Positions 7,670 through 14,210 of a stretch of DNA of 14,305 nucleotides are shown here, piece after piece. Source of the DNA: JASSUD01 sp031963365. Lineage in GTDB: Bacteria; Pseudomonadota; Gammaproteobacteria; Burkholderiales; Burkholderiaceae. Location: contig JASSUF010000058.1 of the NCBI GenBank assembly GCA_031963365.1, positions 1 through 14,305 on the forward strand, in the 5' to 3' direction. The notes under the pieces were generated by a model. It saw only the letters and a list, made by a program, of their open reading frames with translations, did no database searches and was not told the DNA's origin. How positions within the stretch are numbered: position 1 is the first letter of the stretch; each line of letters opens with the position of its first letter. A program made the translations under genes and the position numbers.

Positions 7670-8140
7670 TTATAATTTTTGAGAAATTTTATTTTCAGGC
7701 AAACCTGTATCATTATCATTTATCTCTTGGACAAAACCATTCGTAGTATTAATATTCAAATAATCGCTACTATCTTGATTGTTCAAATTTAAATTTTCAG
7801 TATCTGATTTGTCACTCCCCATTTCACTTTTCACGTCATTATCATCATTTGCACATGATACATTTTGAAAATCATCACTTTGAGCACTAGGAGTTTGAAT
7901 TTGATTAATATTTTTAGATCTTTTAGGGGCTGATCTTGAAGAGGCTTGTATAGCAAGTGCTTTTCCTATAGTGCCATGCATTCCATTCATAAGTGGCATA
8001 CTTAGCAATCCACCCAATAGTCCGCCAAAAATATAATGCGCCCTACGCAGCCCATATGTTTTTTCAAGATTGTTATTATTTTCTTGGCCAGCATAACTGG
8101 GAGCATATTTTTTTATATTTTTATTGTCGATTGCACTCAT
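7670..8140 (-). CDS. Unknown 156-residue protein with glycine-rich hydrophobic segment
   Basis: I do not recognise the family. The ATG at 8140 is chosen because GAGGA lies close upstream; the frame is open to another ATG at 8161. The N-terminus is polar and asparagine-rich (about 1-35). A glycine-spaced hydrophobic segment follows (about 37-63, containing FGGLLGGLLSMPLMNGMHG), which could be one membrane helix or a glycine-zipper. A short basic serine patch (68-76) precedes a long acidic, N/D/S-rich tail likely to be disordered. Codon use is AT-rich, like the next small gene, with which it probably arrived. A secreted, membrane-inserting or host-targeted protein is possible, but nothing in the sequence proves a function. 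Confidence 0.65.
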   Translation of the reverse strand: MSAIDNKNIKKYAPSYAGQENNNNLEKTYGLRRAHYIFGGLLGGLLSMPLMNGMHGTIGKALAIQASSRSAPKRSKNINQIQTPSAQSDDFQNVSCANDDNDVKSEMGSDKSDTENLNLNNQDSSDYLNINTTNGFVQEINDNDTGLPENKISQKL

Positions 8141-8377
8141 ATTTTCCTCAGCAAAATACATGCATTTTTAATTATATACATCTTACAAAACCCGAAAAAA
8201 GGCCAGGTTGAGAAAAAATTTAAATAAGAAGCCCATTCCATCTATATCCACATACATATAAACTTATATTATAGATATATTAAAAATAACCCATACATAT
8301 ACAAGCAAATGTACAGTACAAACCTACTGAAGGTTATTGAAAAAGCGAAATAATGGATAGCCTAGAGAAAAAAATGG
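8141..8377. other. AT-rich gap between kdpA terminator and first island gene
   Basis: This stretch belongs compositionally to the island. It must contain the start of transcription for the 7670-8140 gene if the kdpA terminator works, but I see only weak promoter-like AT blocks on the minus strand and no clear operator. No gene, RNA structure or mobile-element end is evident. Confidence 0.3.
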
Positions 8378-8426
8378 AAAACCCACCGACCTCATTATGC
8401 AAATAACGATGAAGTTAGTGGGTTTT
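8367..8426 (-). terminator. Intrinsic terminator after kdpA
   Basis: Bases 8378-8395 and 8409-8426 can form an 18-bp stem around a 13-base loop. As minus-strand RNA it has one A-C mismatch and two G-U pairs, and ends in GGTGGGTTTT. It is followed by CCATTTTTTTC, a clear T-run. It starts 28 bases beyond the kdpA stop codon. It should end most kdpFA transcripts before the island and kdpBC. The flanking A-run means it could also work in the opposite direction. Confidence 0.85.
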
Positions 8427-8453
8427 TGTGGAATATAGAAAGGCAAAGTTACA

Positions 8454-10358
8454 TTAATGCACTGATATTACAGCCTCTGCCACAGGGCCTAGGGCCAACG
8501 CAGGGATATAGGTAAGTGCGCCTACTAAAAGCACGGTTCCTAACAGCAACAGTACAAAAAGTAGACCATGTGTAGGCATGCTCCCTACACTGCCCGACAA
8601 ACGCTTTTTAGCAGCCAGCGAACCGGCTATAGCCAAAATAGCGAGGATGGTGCCAAAACGGCCCAACCACATCGCCACCGCTAATAAAATATTGTAAAAA
8701 GGCGTGTTGACCGACAATCCAGCAAAGGCACTACCATTATTATTTGCAGCAGAGCTCAAAGCGTAGAGCACCTCAGAAAATCCGTGCGGACCAGGGTTGG
8801 TGATGCCTGCTATACCTGCTTTTGATAGCAGTGCTATGGAACTGCCAACCAATACTAAGAAAGGGGTGAGCAAAATAATGATAGAAACCATCTTAATTTC
8901 AAAGGCTTCTATCTTTTTACCCACATATTCTGGAGTACGGCCAATCATCAGGCCTGCTACAAAAACAGCCAGCATAGCGAATACCAACATACCGTATAAG
9001 CCCGACCCCACCCCTCCAAAAATAACTTCACCCAATTGCATCAATAACATAGGCACCATCCCACCTAAAGGGGTGAGTGAATCATGCATATTATTGACCG
9101 CTCCGCATGAAGCAGCGGTGGTGGCTACGGTAAAAAGTGCGGACTGCACGATGCCAAACCGAGTTTCTTTACCCTCCATATTGCCGCCTGCTTGCCTGCT
9201 ATTTTCAGCAAGCGAAGAGGTGGAGGTGGGGTTTGATGCGATACCTGTTTTTACATAAGCAGGACCGTCTAGCGTAGCGGTTCGCATTTCATGCGCGCTC
9301 TGATCTACTCCTAACCGTGTTAGTGCAGGGTTGCCCGATTGTTCTAGTTTTATTTCAGCGACACAAGCTATACAAAATGCAAGTGCCATAGCGGCAAATA
9401 CGGCCCATCCTTGGCGCTTATCCCCTACCATCTGCCCAAAGACAAAGCACAGCGCGGCAGGAATCAACAACATACCGATGATCTGTAAAACATTGGAAAA
9501 CGGCGTTGGGTTTTCAAAAGGATGCGACGAATTAGCATTAAAAAATCCGCCACCATTCGTACCCAGCATTTTGATGGCTTCTTGAGAGGCCACAGGGCCC
9601 ATCGGTAATATTTGCGTATTGACTAAAACGGTTTCCTGTACGGCCCTGCCCTGTTTGTTCAGCACAGGCTGACCATCCGCTTGTAAACGTGCTTGTTTAT
9701 AGCTAGTTGGTTGTAATACAGGCACTGTTTTATAAGCGGAAAAGTTTTGAATAACCCCTTGCCCCATCAACAAAGCACTCAGGACAATGGATAAAGGTAA
9801 TAGGATATAGAGCGTAATACGAGTGAGGTCGACCCAAAAGTGTCCGATAGTGCGGGTGCTATGGCGCGATATACCTCGAATAAAGGCCAATGCCACCGCT
9901 ATGCCTGTAGCTGCTGAGAGGAAATTTTGTACGGTTAGCCCTACCATCTGCAGCGCATAGCTCAGCGTAGTTTCCCCTGCATAGGCTTGCCAATTGGTAT
10001 TGGTTACGAAACTGACCGCTGTATTCAATGCAGTATCTGCTGCCATGCCCCCCATATTCTGAGGATTGAATGCATGCTGCCCAGGTAAGTAAGCCTGCAA
10101 ACGCAATAGGCCATACAACACAACAAAACCTAATACGTTAAACAGTATTACCGCAAGCGCGTAGCGCTTTGCCCCCATCTCTGCATCAGGTTGAACCCCT
10201 GCTAGCCGGTACAAGCCATTTTCTATAGGTCCGCCCACATAGCGCACTACCCAAGATGAACCGTCCATGACTCCTGTCATATAACGCGCTAAAGGCCAGG
10301 CCAATAGCAAGAGCATGGCAATCAAAGCCACACTTTGTCCAATTGCATTCGCACTCAT
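8454..10358 (-). CDS. kdpA: Potassium-transporting ATPase subunit A
   Basis: KdpA is the K+-selective channel-like subunit of the KdpFABC inner-membrane pump, with about ten membrane helices. The ATG at 10358 gives 634 residues, against about 560-600 in the family. It has GGAGGAGA immediately upstream and overlaps the kdpF stop codon (ATGA). Pore-loop family blocks are present: ALNTAVSFVTNTNWQAY (110-126), MLGTNGGGFFNANSSHPFEN (264-283), TTAASCGAVNNMHDS (413-427), and SSAANNNGSAFAG (535-547). Relative to E. coli there is extra sequence near 215-245 and a longer polar insertion near 352-391, before NMEGKETRFG. The terminator and island that follow separate it from kdpB, its obligate partner. 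Confidence 0.97.
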   Translation of the reverse strand: MSANAIGQSVALIAMLLLLAWPLARYMTGVMDGSSWVVRYVGGPIENGLYRLAGVQPDAEMGAKRYALAVILFNVLGFVVLYGLLRLQAYLPGQHAFNPQNMGGMAADTALNTAVSFVTNTNWQAYAGETTLSYALQMVGLTVQNFLSAATGIAVALAFIRGISRHSTRTIGHFWVDLTRITLYILLPLSIVLSALLMGQGVIQNFSAYKTVPVLQPTSYKQARLQADGQPVLNKQGRAVQETVLVNTQILPMGPVASQEAIKMLGTNGGGFFNANSSHPFENPTPFSNVLQIIGMLLIPAALCFVFGQMVGDKRQGWAVFAAMALAFCIACVAEIKLEQSGNPALTRLGVDQSAHEMRTATLDGPAYVKTGIASNPTSTSSLAENSRQAGGNMEGKETRFGIVQSALFTVATTAASCGAVNNMHDSLTPLGGMVPMLLMQLGEVIFGGVGSGLYGMLVFAMLAVFVAGLMIGRTPEYVGKKIEAFEIKMVSIIILLTPFLVLVGSSIALLSKAGIAGITNPGPHGFSEVLYALSSAANNNGSAFAGLSVNTPFYNILLAVAMWLGRFGTILAILAIAGSLAAKKRLSGSVGSMPTHGLLFVLLLLGTVLLVGALTYIPALALGPVAEAVISVH

Positions 10359-10447
10359 TCCATCTCCTCCGCCCGCAGCAATGCATATATGAGATACACC
10401 AATAGCCCAGCTGCGCACCCTCCGGCCAAACTAACCATCCACGTCAT
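10355..10447 (-). CDS. kdpF: Potassium-transporting ATPase small subunit F
   Basis: This is a 30-residue single-helix membrane peptide, too short for most gene finders. It begins MTWMVSLAGGCAAGLLVYLI and ends YALLRAEEME. The length, single hydrophobic helix and LLRAE-type end are as expected for KdpF, which binds KdpA and stabilises the pump. The ATG at 10447 has AGGAG seven bases upstream. The TGA stop overlaps the kdpA start as ATGA, giving translational coupling. Position directly upstream of kdpA makes the assignment firm. Confidence 0.93.
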   Translation of the reverse strand: MTWMVSLAGGCAAGLLVYLIYALLRAEEME

Positions 10448-10694
10448 TGCTGCACTCCTATTAGTGAGATTCGCGCAGTTTTATGCTCACGCGTCAGTTT
10501 TGAGTTTAGCGGGCAGGTTGCCGCATAGCTTCAGCGAGTGCTATTTCAAGATTCTGATTTTTAATTGACAGGGTGGAGATACCATCATCGGCAAGTAGGC
10601 AGCAATGCCGCCGCGCGCGATGCATGTCGCAGACCCATACGCCAATAAAAAGCGCTTGAGCACTATATGGTATGGGTCTGGAGTAACGAGAAGA
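10448..10694. other. Intergenic region between trpF and kdpF
   Basis: This 247-base gap must hold the kdp promoter. On the minus strand TTGAAA, 16 bases and TATGCG is a weak candidate about 70-100 bases before kdpF. I cannot identify a KdpE site by eye. The trpF-proximal end carries the hairpin annotated separately. No gene is visible. Confidence 0.3.
10630..10680. repeat. 11-bp perfect inverted repeat downstream of trpF
   Basis: CAGACCCATAC (10630-10640) and GTATGGGTCTG (10670-10680) are perfect inverted copies separated by 29 bases. It lies 14 bases past the trpF stop codon. Neither strand has a T-run after the stem, so it is not a classic intrinsic terminator. It may be an mRNA end-stabilising hairpin or the remnant of a small inverted-repeat element. 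Confidence 0.5.
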
Positions 10695-11510
10695 TTATTG
10701 TGGTCCAGCTACAATAGCTGCATCTACTGCACGCACTGCTTGAACAAAAGCAGCCATACGAGCAGGATCTTTATGGCCTGGCGCAATAGTTTCGATACCG
10801 CTAGAAGTATCTACCGCATAAGGATGAATTTGAGTAATGGCTCTATGGATATTTTCAGTATTGAGGCCACCACTGAGGATGATATGAGGAGCCAATTCTT
10901 CCGGTATACGAGACCAATCAAAGGTTTTACCTGAGCCCCCATGGCCGGGTGTAAAGGTATCAAGCAAAAAGGCATGTGCACCTTCATAAGCTCGCACTGT
11001 GGCACGCACCGCATCCGGGCCTTTTCCCGATGCTCGAGAGGATGGTTGCGGTATAGGGTGCGACAGATTAGAGGTTTGAGCTGATATATCGCTTTTTTGT
11101 ATTTCAGGAGATGAGAGGGAGGAAGTACGCGGAATGACGTCACGGGTCATGCGCATCACTCGTAGCCAAGGTAGGCCTGTTGCTTTCCCAATAGCCTTGC
11201 ATTGAGCAGGTGTTTCGTCACCGTGCAATTGCAAAAGACTCAGCGGAACTGCTTCGCAAATTTCTTGTACGACATGGGGCTGGGCATCTACAAATACCCC
11301 TACAATGGAAATAAAAGGGGGAATTTCCTTCGCCAACTCCGCTGCTTGAGCTGTTGAAACGGCGCGCGGGCTCATCGGATGAAATACAAAACCAATTGCA
11401 TCCACCCCAAGCGCTACAGCAGTCCGTATATCTTCAACACGTGTAAACCCACAAAATTTAATGCGGGTACGGCGTGTAGGCATCATTGGAAACGCTAGCG
11501 TACTTTCCAA
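10695..11510 (-). CDS. trpF: Phosphoribosylanthranilate isomerase
   Basis: TrpF is the cytoplasmic isomerase that converts phosphoribosylanthranilate to the carboxyphenylamino-deoxyribulose phosphate in tryptophan synthesis. The (beta/alpha)8 barrel signatures are IKFCGFTR with catalytic C20, LQLHGDE (94-100), LLDTFTPGHGGSGKTFDW with catalytic D184, ILSGGLN (211-217) and VDTSSGIE (233-240). At 271 residues it exceeds the usual 200-230, mainly through a serine-rich insertion at about 125-165. Translation probably starts at the TTG at 11510, because TGAGGTGA lies a few bases upstream; the ATG at 11486 has no such site. The neighbours are rplS upstream and kdpF downstream, instead of truA and trpB as in Burkholderia. 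Confidence 0.95.
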   Translation of the reverse strand: MESTLAFPMMPTRRTRIKFCGFTRVEDIRTAVALGVDAIGFVFHPMSPRAVSTAQAAELAKEIPPFISIVGVFVDAQPHVVQEICEAVPLSLLQLHGDETPAQCKAIGKATGLPWLRVMRMTRDVIPRTSSLSSPEIQKSDISAQTSNLSHPIPQPSSRASGKGPDAVRATVRAYEGAHAFLLDTFTPGHGGSGKTFDWSRIPEELAPHIILSGGLNTENIHRAITQIHPYAVDTSSGIETIAPGHKDPARMAAFVQAVRAVDAAIVAGPQ

Positions 11511-11667
11511 AATTCACCTCACGGTAGTTGATACCAAAAAAGCCTTTATTCAGGAGTCATAGGCAGCTTGGGATCCTAGGCAGTTAAATACTGCAGGCCC
11601 CAATGCCGCTATTATCCAGAGATAAAGGACTTTTTGGAAAATTTTGAACAATTGAGGACACGCCCTA
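11511..11667. mobile_element. Remnant carrying one end of the TA-flanked element family, abutting rplS
   Basis: Bases 11642-11665 match the reverse complement of the left end of the 12149-12286 element at 23 of 24 positions, and a TA follows at 11666-11667. No matching opposite end is visible before trpF, so this is a solo end or a decayed copy. The interior (about 11540-11640) contains AGTCCTTTAT and ATAAAGGCT on the minus strand. These could pair across a long loop and are followed by six T, so it may also act as the rplS terminator. A short TAGGCAG direct repeat lies at about 11560-11584. The left boundary is not determined. Confidence 0.55.
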
Positions 11668-12078
11668 GGCGGCAGCCACTGCACTTTGTGCATTCTGAGT
11701 AGCAGCAGGACGGGCACGCACTTCATGCTTTTCTTTAATACGCGCAGCTTTCCCAGAACGGTTGCGTTGATAGTACAACTTAGCACGACGCACTGCTCCA
11801 CGACGCTTGAGCACAATGTCAGCGATTAATGGGGAGTATGTCTGGAAAGTACGCTCTACGCCTTCGCCGGAAGAAATTTTCCGAACGATGAAAGAAGAAT
11901 TTAGGCCACGATTACGCTTTGCAATCACCACCCCTTCAAACGCCTGAACCCGTTTACGCGTTCCTTCCACTACGTTTACATTCACAATAATAGTATCACC
12001 AGGCGAAAATACAGGACGCAACTGCCCAGCTGTCAAGCGCTCAATCTGCTCTTTTTCAATTTGTTCCAATAGGTTCAT
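11665..12078 (-). CDS. rplS: Ribosomal protein L19
   Basis: L19 is a 50S subunit protein at the 30S-50S interface. The 137-residue product has the family core: PGDTIIVNVNVVEGTRKRVQ (26-45), then VIAKRNRGLNSSFIVRKIS, the GEGVERTFQTYSP block, and RRGAVRRAKLYYQR. The C-terminal tail after IKEKHEV is alanine-rich and a little longer than in Burkholderia. The ATG at 12078 has GAGGAG upstream. The stop codon TAG is composite: its TA is the target dinucleotide of the adjacent element and its G is the first base of that element. It follows trmD in the usual rimM-trmD-rplS order, but a mobile element now lies between them. Confidence 0.98.
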   Translation of the reverse strand: MNLLEQIEKEQIERLTAGQLRPVFSPGDTIIVNVNVVEGTRKRVQAFEGVVIAKRNRGLNSSFIVRKISSGEGVERTFQTYSPLIADIVLKRRGAVRRAKLYYQRNRSGKAARIKEKHEVRARPAATQNAQSAVAAA

Positions 12079-12146
12079 TACTTACTCCTCAAAGTCTTTC
12101 TAAAGCCGTTGAAGCACAAGGCGCACCCCCATAAGGGGATGCTACT

Positions 12147-12288
12147 TAGGGCGTGTCCTCAATTGTCCAAAAGGGTTCATATTTGGGGAAGCAGGAGCGC
12201 AGGATCCGGATGTACTTAAGTACAGTGAATACCTGGCACCCCACGACCCCGAAGATGGGCCCTTTTGGGCGATTGAGGACACGCCCTA
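12147..12288. mobile_element. 138-bp TA-flanked inverted-repeat element (MITE-like)
   Basis: The element spans 12149-12286 and is bounded by TA on both sides (12147-12148 and 12287-12288), as for IS630/mariner-type or some IS5-type insertions. The ends GGGCGTGTCCTCAAT and ATTGAGGACACGCCC are perfect inverted repeats. The similarity continues to 40 bp per arm (12149-12188 against 12247-12286) with only six mismatches. The centre contains the 14-bp perfect palindrome TGTACTTAAGTACA (12211-12224). There is no coding capacity, so any mobility would need a transposase from elsewhere. It lies between trmD and rplS and could fold into a long hairpin if transcribed. Confidence 0.8.
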
Positions 12289-12333
12289 GCATGTGCCAAT
12301 CATTTTTCAAAAATCTATTCAATAAAAATGGTT

Positions 12334-13161
12334 TTAACCCTGCTCTTTAAGCTTGGCTAACCAAATTTGATCATCCGCACTCAATCTTCCCTGCAAACGC
12401 GCAGTTTCAATGAGATCCGGACGTTTTTTATACGTTTGTGTTAATGACTGCTGTCGTCGCCACGCCTGAATCAATGCGTGATTACCTTCTAATAAAATCT
12501 CTGGAACTGCAAGCCCTTCATACTCTCTAGGACGGGTGTAATGTGGGCAATCTAAAAGGCCATCCACAAAGCTATCTTGAGTAGCGGACTGCGCATCACC
12601 TAATACGCCAGGCCACTGACGAATAAGCGCATCCATCAAGGTCATAGCGGCTAACTCTCCGCCTGAAAGCACGAAGTCTCCCAAGCTGATTTCTTCATCG
12701 ACACAGCGTTCTATAAACCGCTGGTCCAACGCCTCATAACGCCCACATATCAAAATAAGAGCGGGCTTTGCAGCCAATCGCATCACTTCTGAATGCGTGA
12801 GTTGCTTACCCTGAGGCGACATTAAAACCACATGAGACTTAATCGCGGGCCTCTCCATATCAACAGGATGGGCAACACGCTCTATATCATGCGCTAGCTG
12901 TGCAGCTTTAGCAGCATGAATCGCACGCTCTAGAGGAGGCGCTTGCATCACCATACCTGGCCCGCCACCATAAGGACGGTCATCAATAGTACGGTGCGCA
13001 TTGTTCGCAAAATCCCGTGGATTCCAGGTACGCAATTGGTAGCAGCCTTGCTTGGCAGCGCGACCGGTAACTCCCCATTGCGTGAGCGCCGAAAACATTT
13101 CTGGAAAAAGCGTCACCACATCAAACTGTGCATGATGCTGCATGATGTGTTCGTCTTTCAT
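12334..13161 (-). CDS. trmD: tRNA (guanine-N1-)-methyltransferase
   Basis: TrmD is the SAM-dependent enzyme that methylates G37 of tRNAs and prevents frameshifting. The 275-residue product shows FDVVTLFPEMF (13-23), DDRPYGGGPGMVM (61-73), and the trefoil-knot SAM site blocks LILICGRYEALDQRF and EISLGDFVLSGGE. These are followed by DSFVDGLLDCPHYTRP. The length is slightly above the usual 245-260. The ATG at 13161 starts 21 bases after the rimM stop codon; an alternative ATG at 13143 would better match shorter homologues. It belongs to the ribosomal maturation operon with rimM and rplS. Confidence 0.97.
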   Translation of the reverse strand: MKDEHIMQHHAQFDVVTLFPEMFSALTQWGVTGRAAKQGCYQLRTWNPRDFANNAHRTIDDRPYGGGPGMVMQAPPLERAIHAAKAAQLAHDIERVAHPVDMERPAIKSHVVLMSPQGKQLTHSEVMRLAAKPALILICGRYEALDQRFIERCVDEEISLGDFVLSGGELAAMTLMDALIRQWPGVLGDAQSATQDSFVDGLLDCPHYTRPREYEGLAVPEILLEGNHALIQAWRRQQSLTQTYKKRPDLIETARLQGRLSADDQIWLAKLKEQG

Positions 13162-13182
13162 ACTACAAAGCCTGAAGCAAAA

Positions 13183-14034
13183 TTATGCTTCTTCTTCACC
13201 TTGCCAATCAATTGCAATCGTGCGCGTTGTCCAGCAAATATCACCCACATAGGCTTTCACAAAAGGAATTAGTATTTCTGCTGCAGCCCGCTTAGTAGCT
13301 TTGTCTTGCGTGGATTGTTTCTTGTGCTTTTTTAAAAACAGCGCTTCGTCTTTTGTTGCTTCACTTGCCTGTATAACTGGGGCAATCCGTAAAACAGCAT
13401 GCGCGCTACTCTCAAGCAAACCCACAACTCTACCGAACTCAACGCCCATCAAATTGACTGCGCTAAGCCCAATCAAGTCTATCCAGTAATACTCGCCTCG
13501 TTTTAGCTTTGGAAACTCCGCACGATCGACATAAATTTTCCAGCCTCTTAATGCTTGTGCATCCTCACGTTGCGTACATTCTTGTATTTCGGCAACCAAT
13601 GTATCGCGATTATGCGCGCGAATTTTCAACACATTGACGGTGCGACTTTGCGTTTCATCCTCTTTGCATACAATCCGCCAGCGCTTGGCATGCACCAATG
13701 CACTCTCCCCCTGTGCTTGCTGCGCATACGGAAGCACTTTGATCTGCCCGTATACGCCTTGTGCACCCAGTATTTCCCCCACCAAAACAGGTTGGTCGGG
13801 TACTGCTCCAAGTGGAGCAGATTGCGCAGACGCCTGCGGTTTAGGAGCTACTGGCGAAGCAGAATTACGCTGTGCATTTTTTGCAAACGTAGATAATGCT
13901 TTTAGGGCCTGCGGGTTTGCTTCTTTTTTAGGCCTATCTGGCTTAAAAAAGAAAGTACCCACTGAGGTGTGCCGCGAAGCATCATCCTGCCCTTCATTAG
14001 GCACACTGCCGGATTGTGTTTCTGTTGGAAGCAT
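13183..14034 (-). CDS. rimM: Ribosome maturation factor RimM
   Basis: RimM binds S19 and helps assemble the 30S head. The core starts near PVLVGEILGAQGVYGQIKV, continues through ALRGWKIYVDRAEFPKL and the PRC-barrel block GEYYWIDLIGLSAVN, and ends IPFVKAYVGDICWTTRTIAIDW. From the ATG at 14034 it has 283 residues, long for the family (about 170-230). The excess is a polar N-terminal tail of about 85 residues, partly shared with Burkholderia RimM, and a lysine-rich loop (KKHKKQSTQDKATKRAAA) in the C-terminal domain. The start is uncertain: the frame is open to a TTG at 14100, and neither start has a clear ribosome-binding site. rpsP, the usual upstream neighbour, is not visible. Confidence 0.9.
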   Translation of the reverse strand: MLPTETQSGSVPNEGQDDASRHTSVGTFFFKPDRPKKEANPQALKALSTFAKNAQRNSASPVAPKPQASAQSAPLGAVPDQPVLVGEILGAQGVYGQIKVLPYAQQAQGESALVHAKRWRIVCKEDETQSRTVNVLKIRAHNRDTLVAEIQECTQREDAQALRGWKIYVDRAEFPKLKRGEYYWIDLIGLSAVNLMGVEFGRVVGLLESSAHAVLRIAPVIQASEATKDEALFLKKHKKQSTQDKATKRAAAEILIPFVKAYVGDICWTTRTIAIDWQGEEEA

Positions 14035-14210
14035 AGTGGTTAGAAATTTATTTGGCGATCCATCTTTAAGAAAAACCAGCGCCCATCTCCCGATGATCAA
14101 AAAATATATCAGGAAAGTGAGCGCTGACCGCTTTACGCATTGTCTCTACGGATCATCACAAATACATTTTGTCCTAACCCTGTACAAGGCTCAGAAGCTA
14201 TACAAGACTC

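Noticed and set aside
8797..9258. 153-codon open frame on the plus strand
   Set aside because: It is antisense to the conserved second half of kdpA and has no independent support.
10811..11143. 110-codon minus-strand frame within trpF
   Set aside because: It overlaps the catalytic part of trpF in another frame and shows no domain or ribosome-binding site.
11550..11816. 88-codon minus-strand frame across the rplS end
   Set aside because: It shares bases with the rplS coding end in another frame and has no transposase-like or other recognisable content.
14066..14140. 24-codon minus-strand frame upstream of rimM
   Set aside because: It has an ATG and a possible leader position but no clear ribosome-binding site or similarity I recognise; too short to support.
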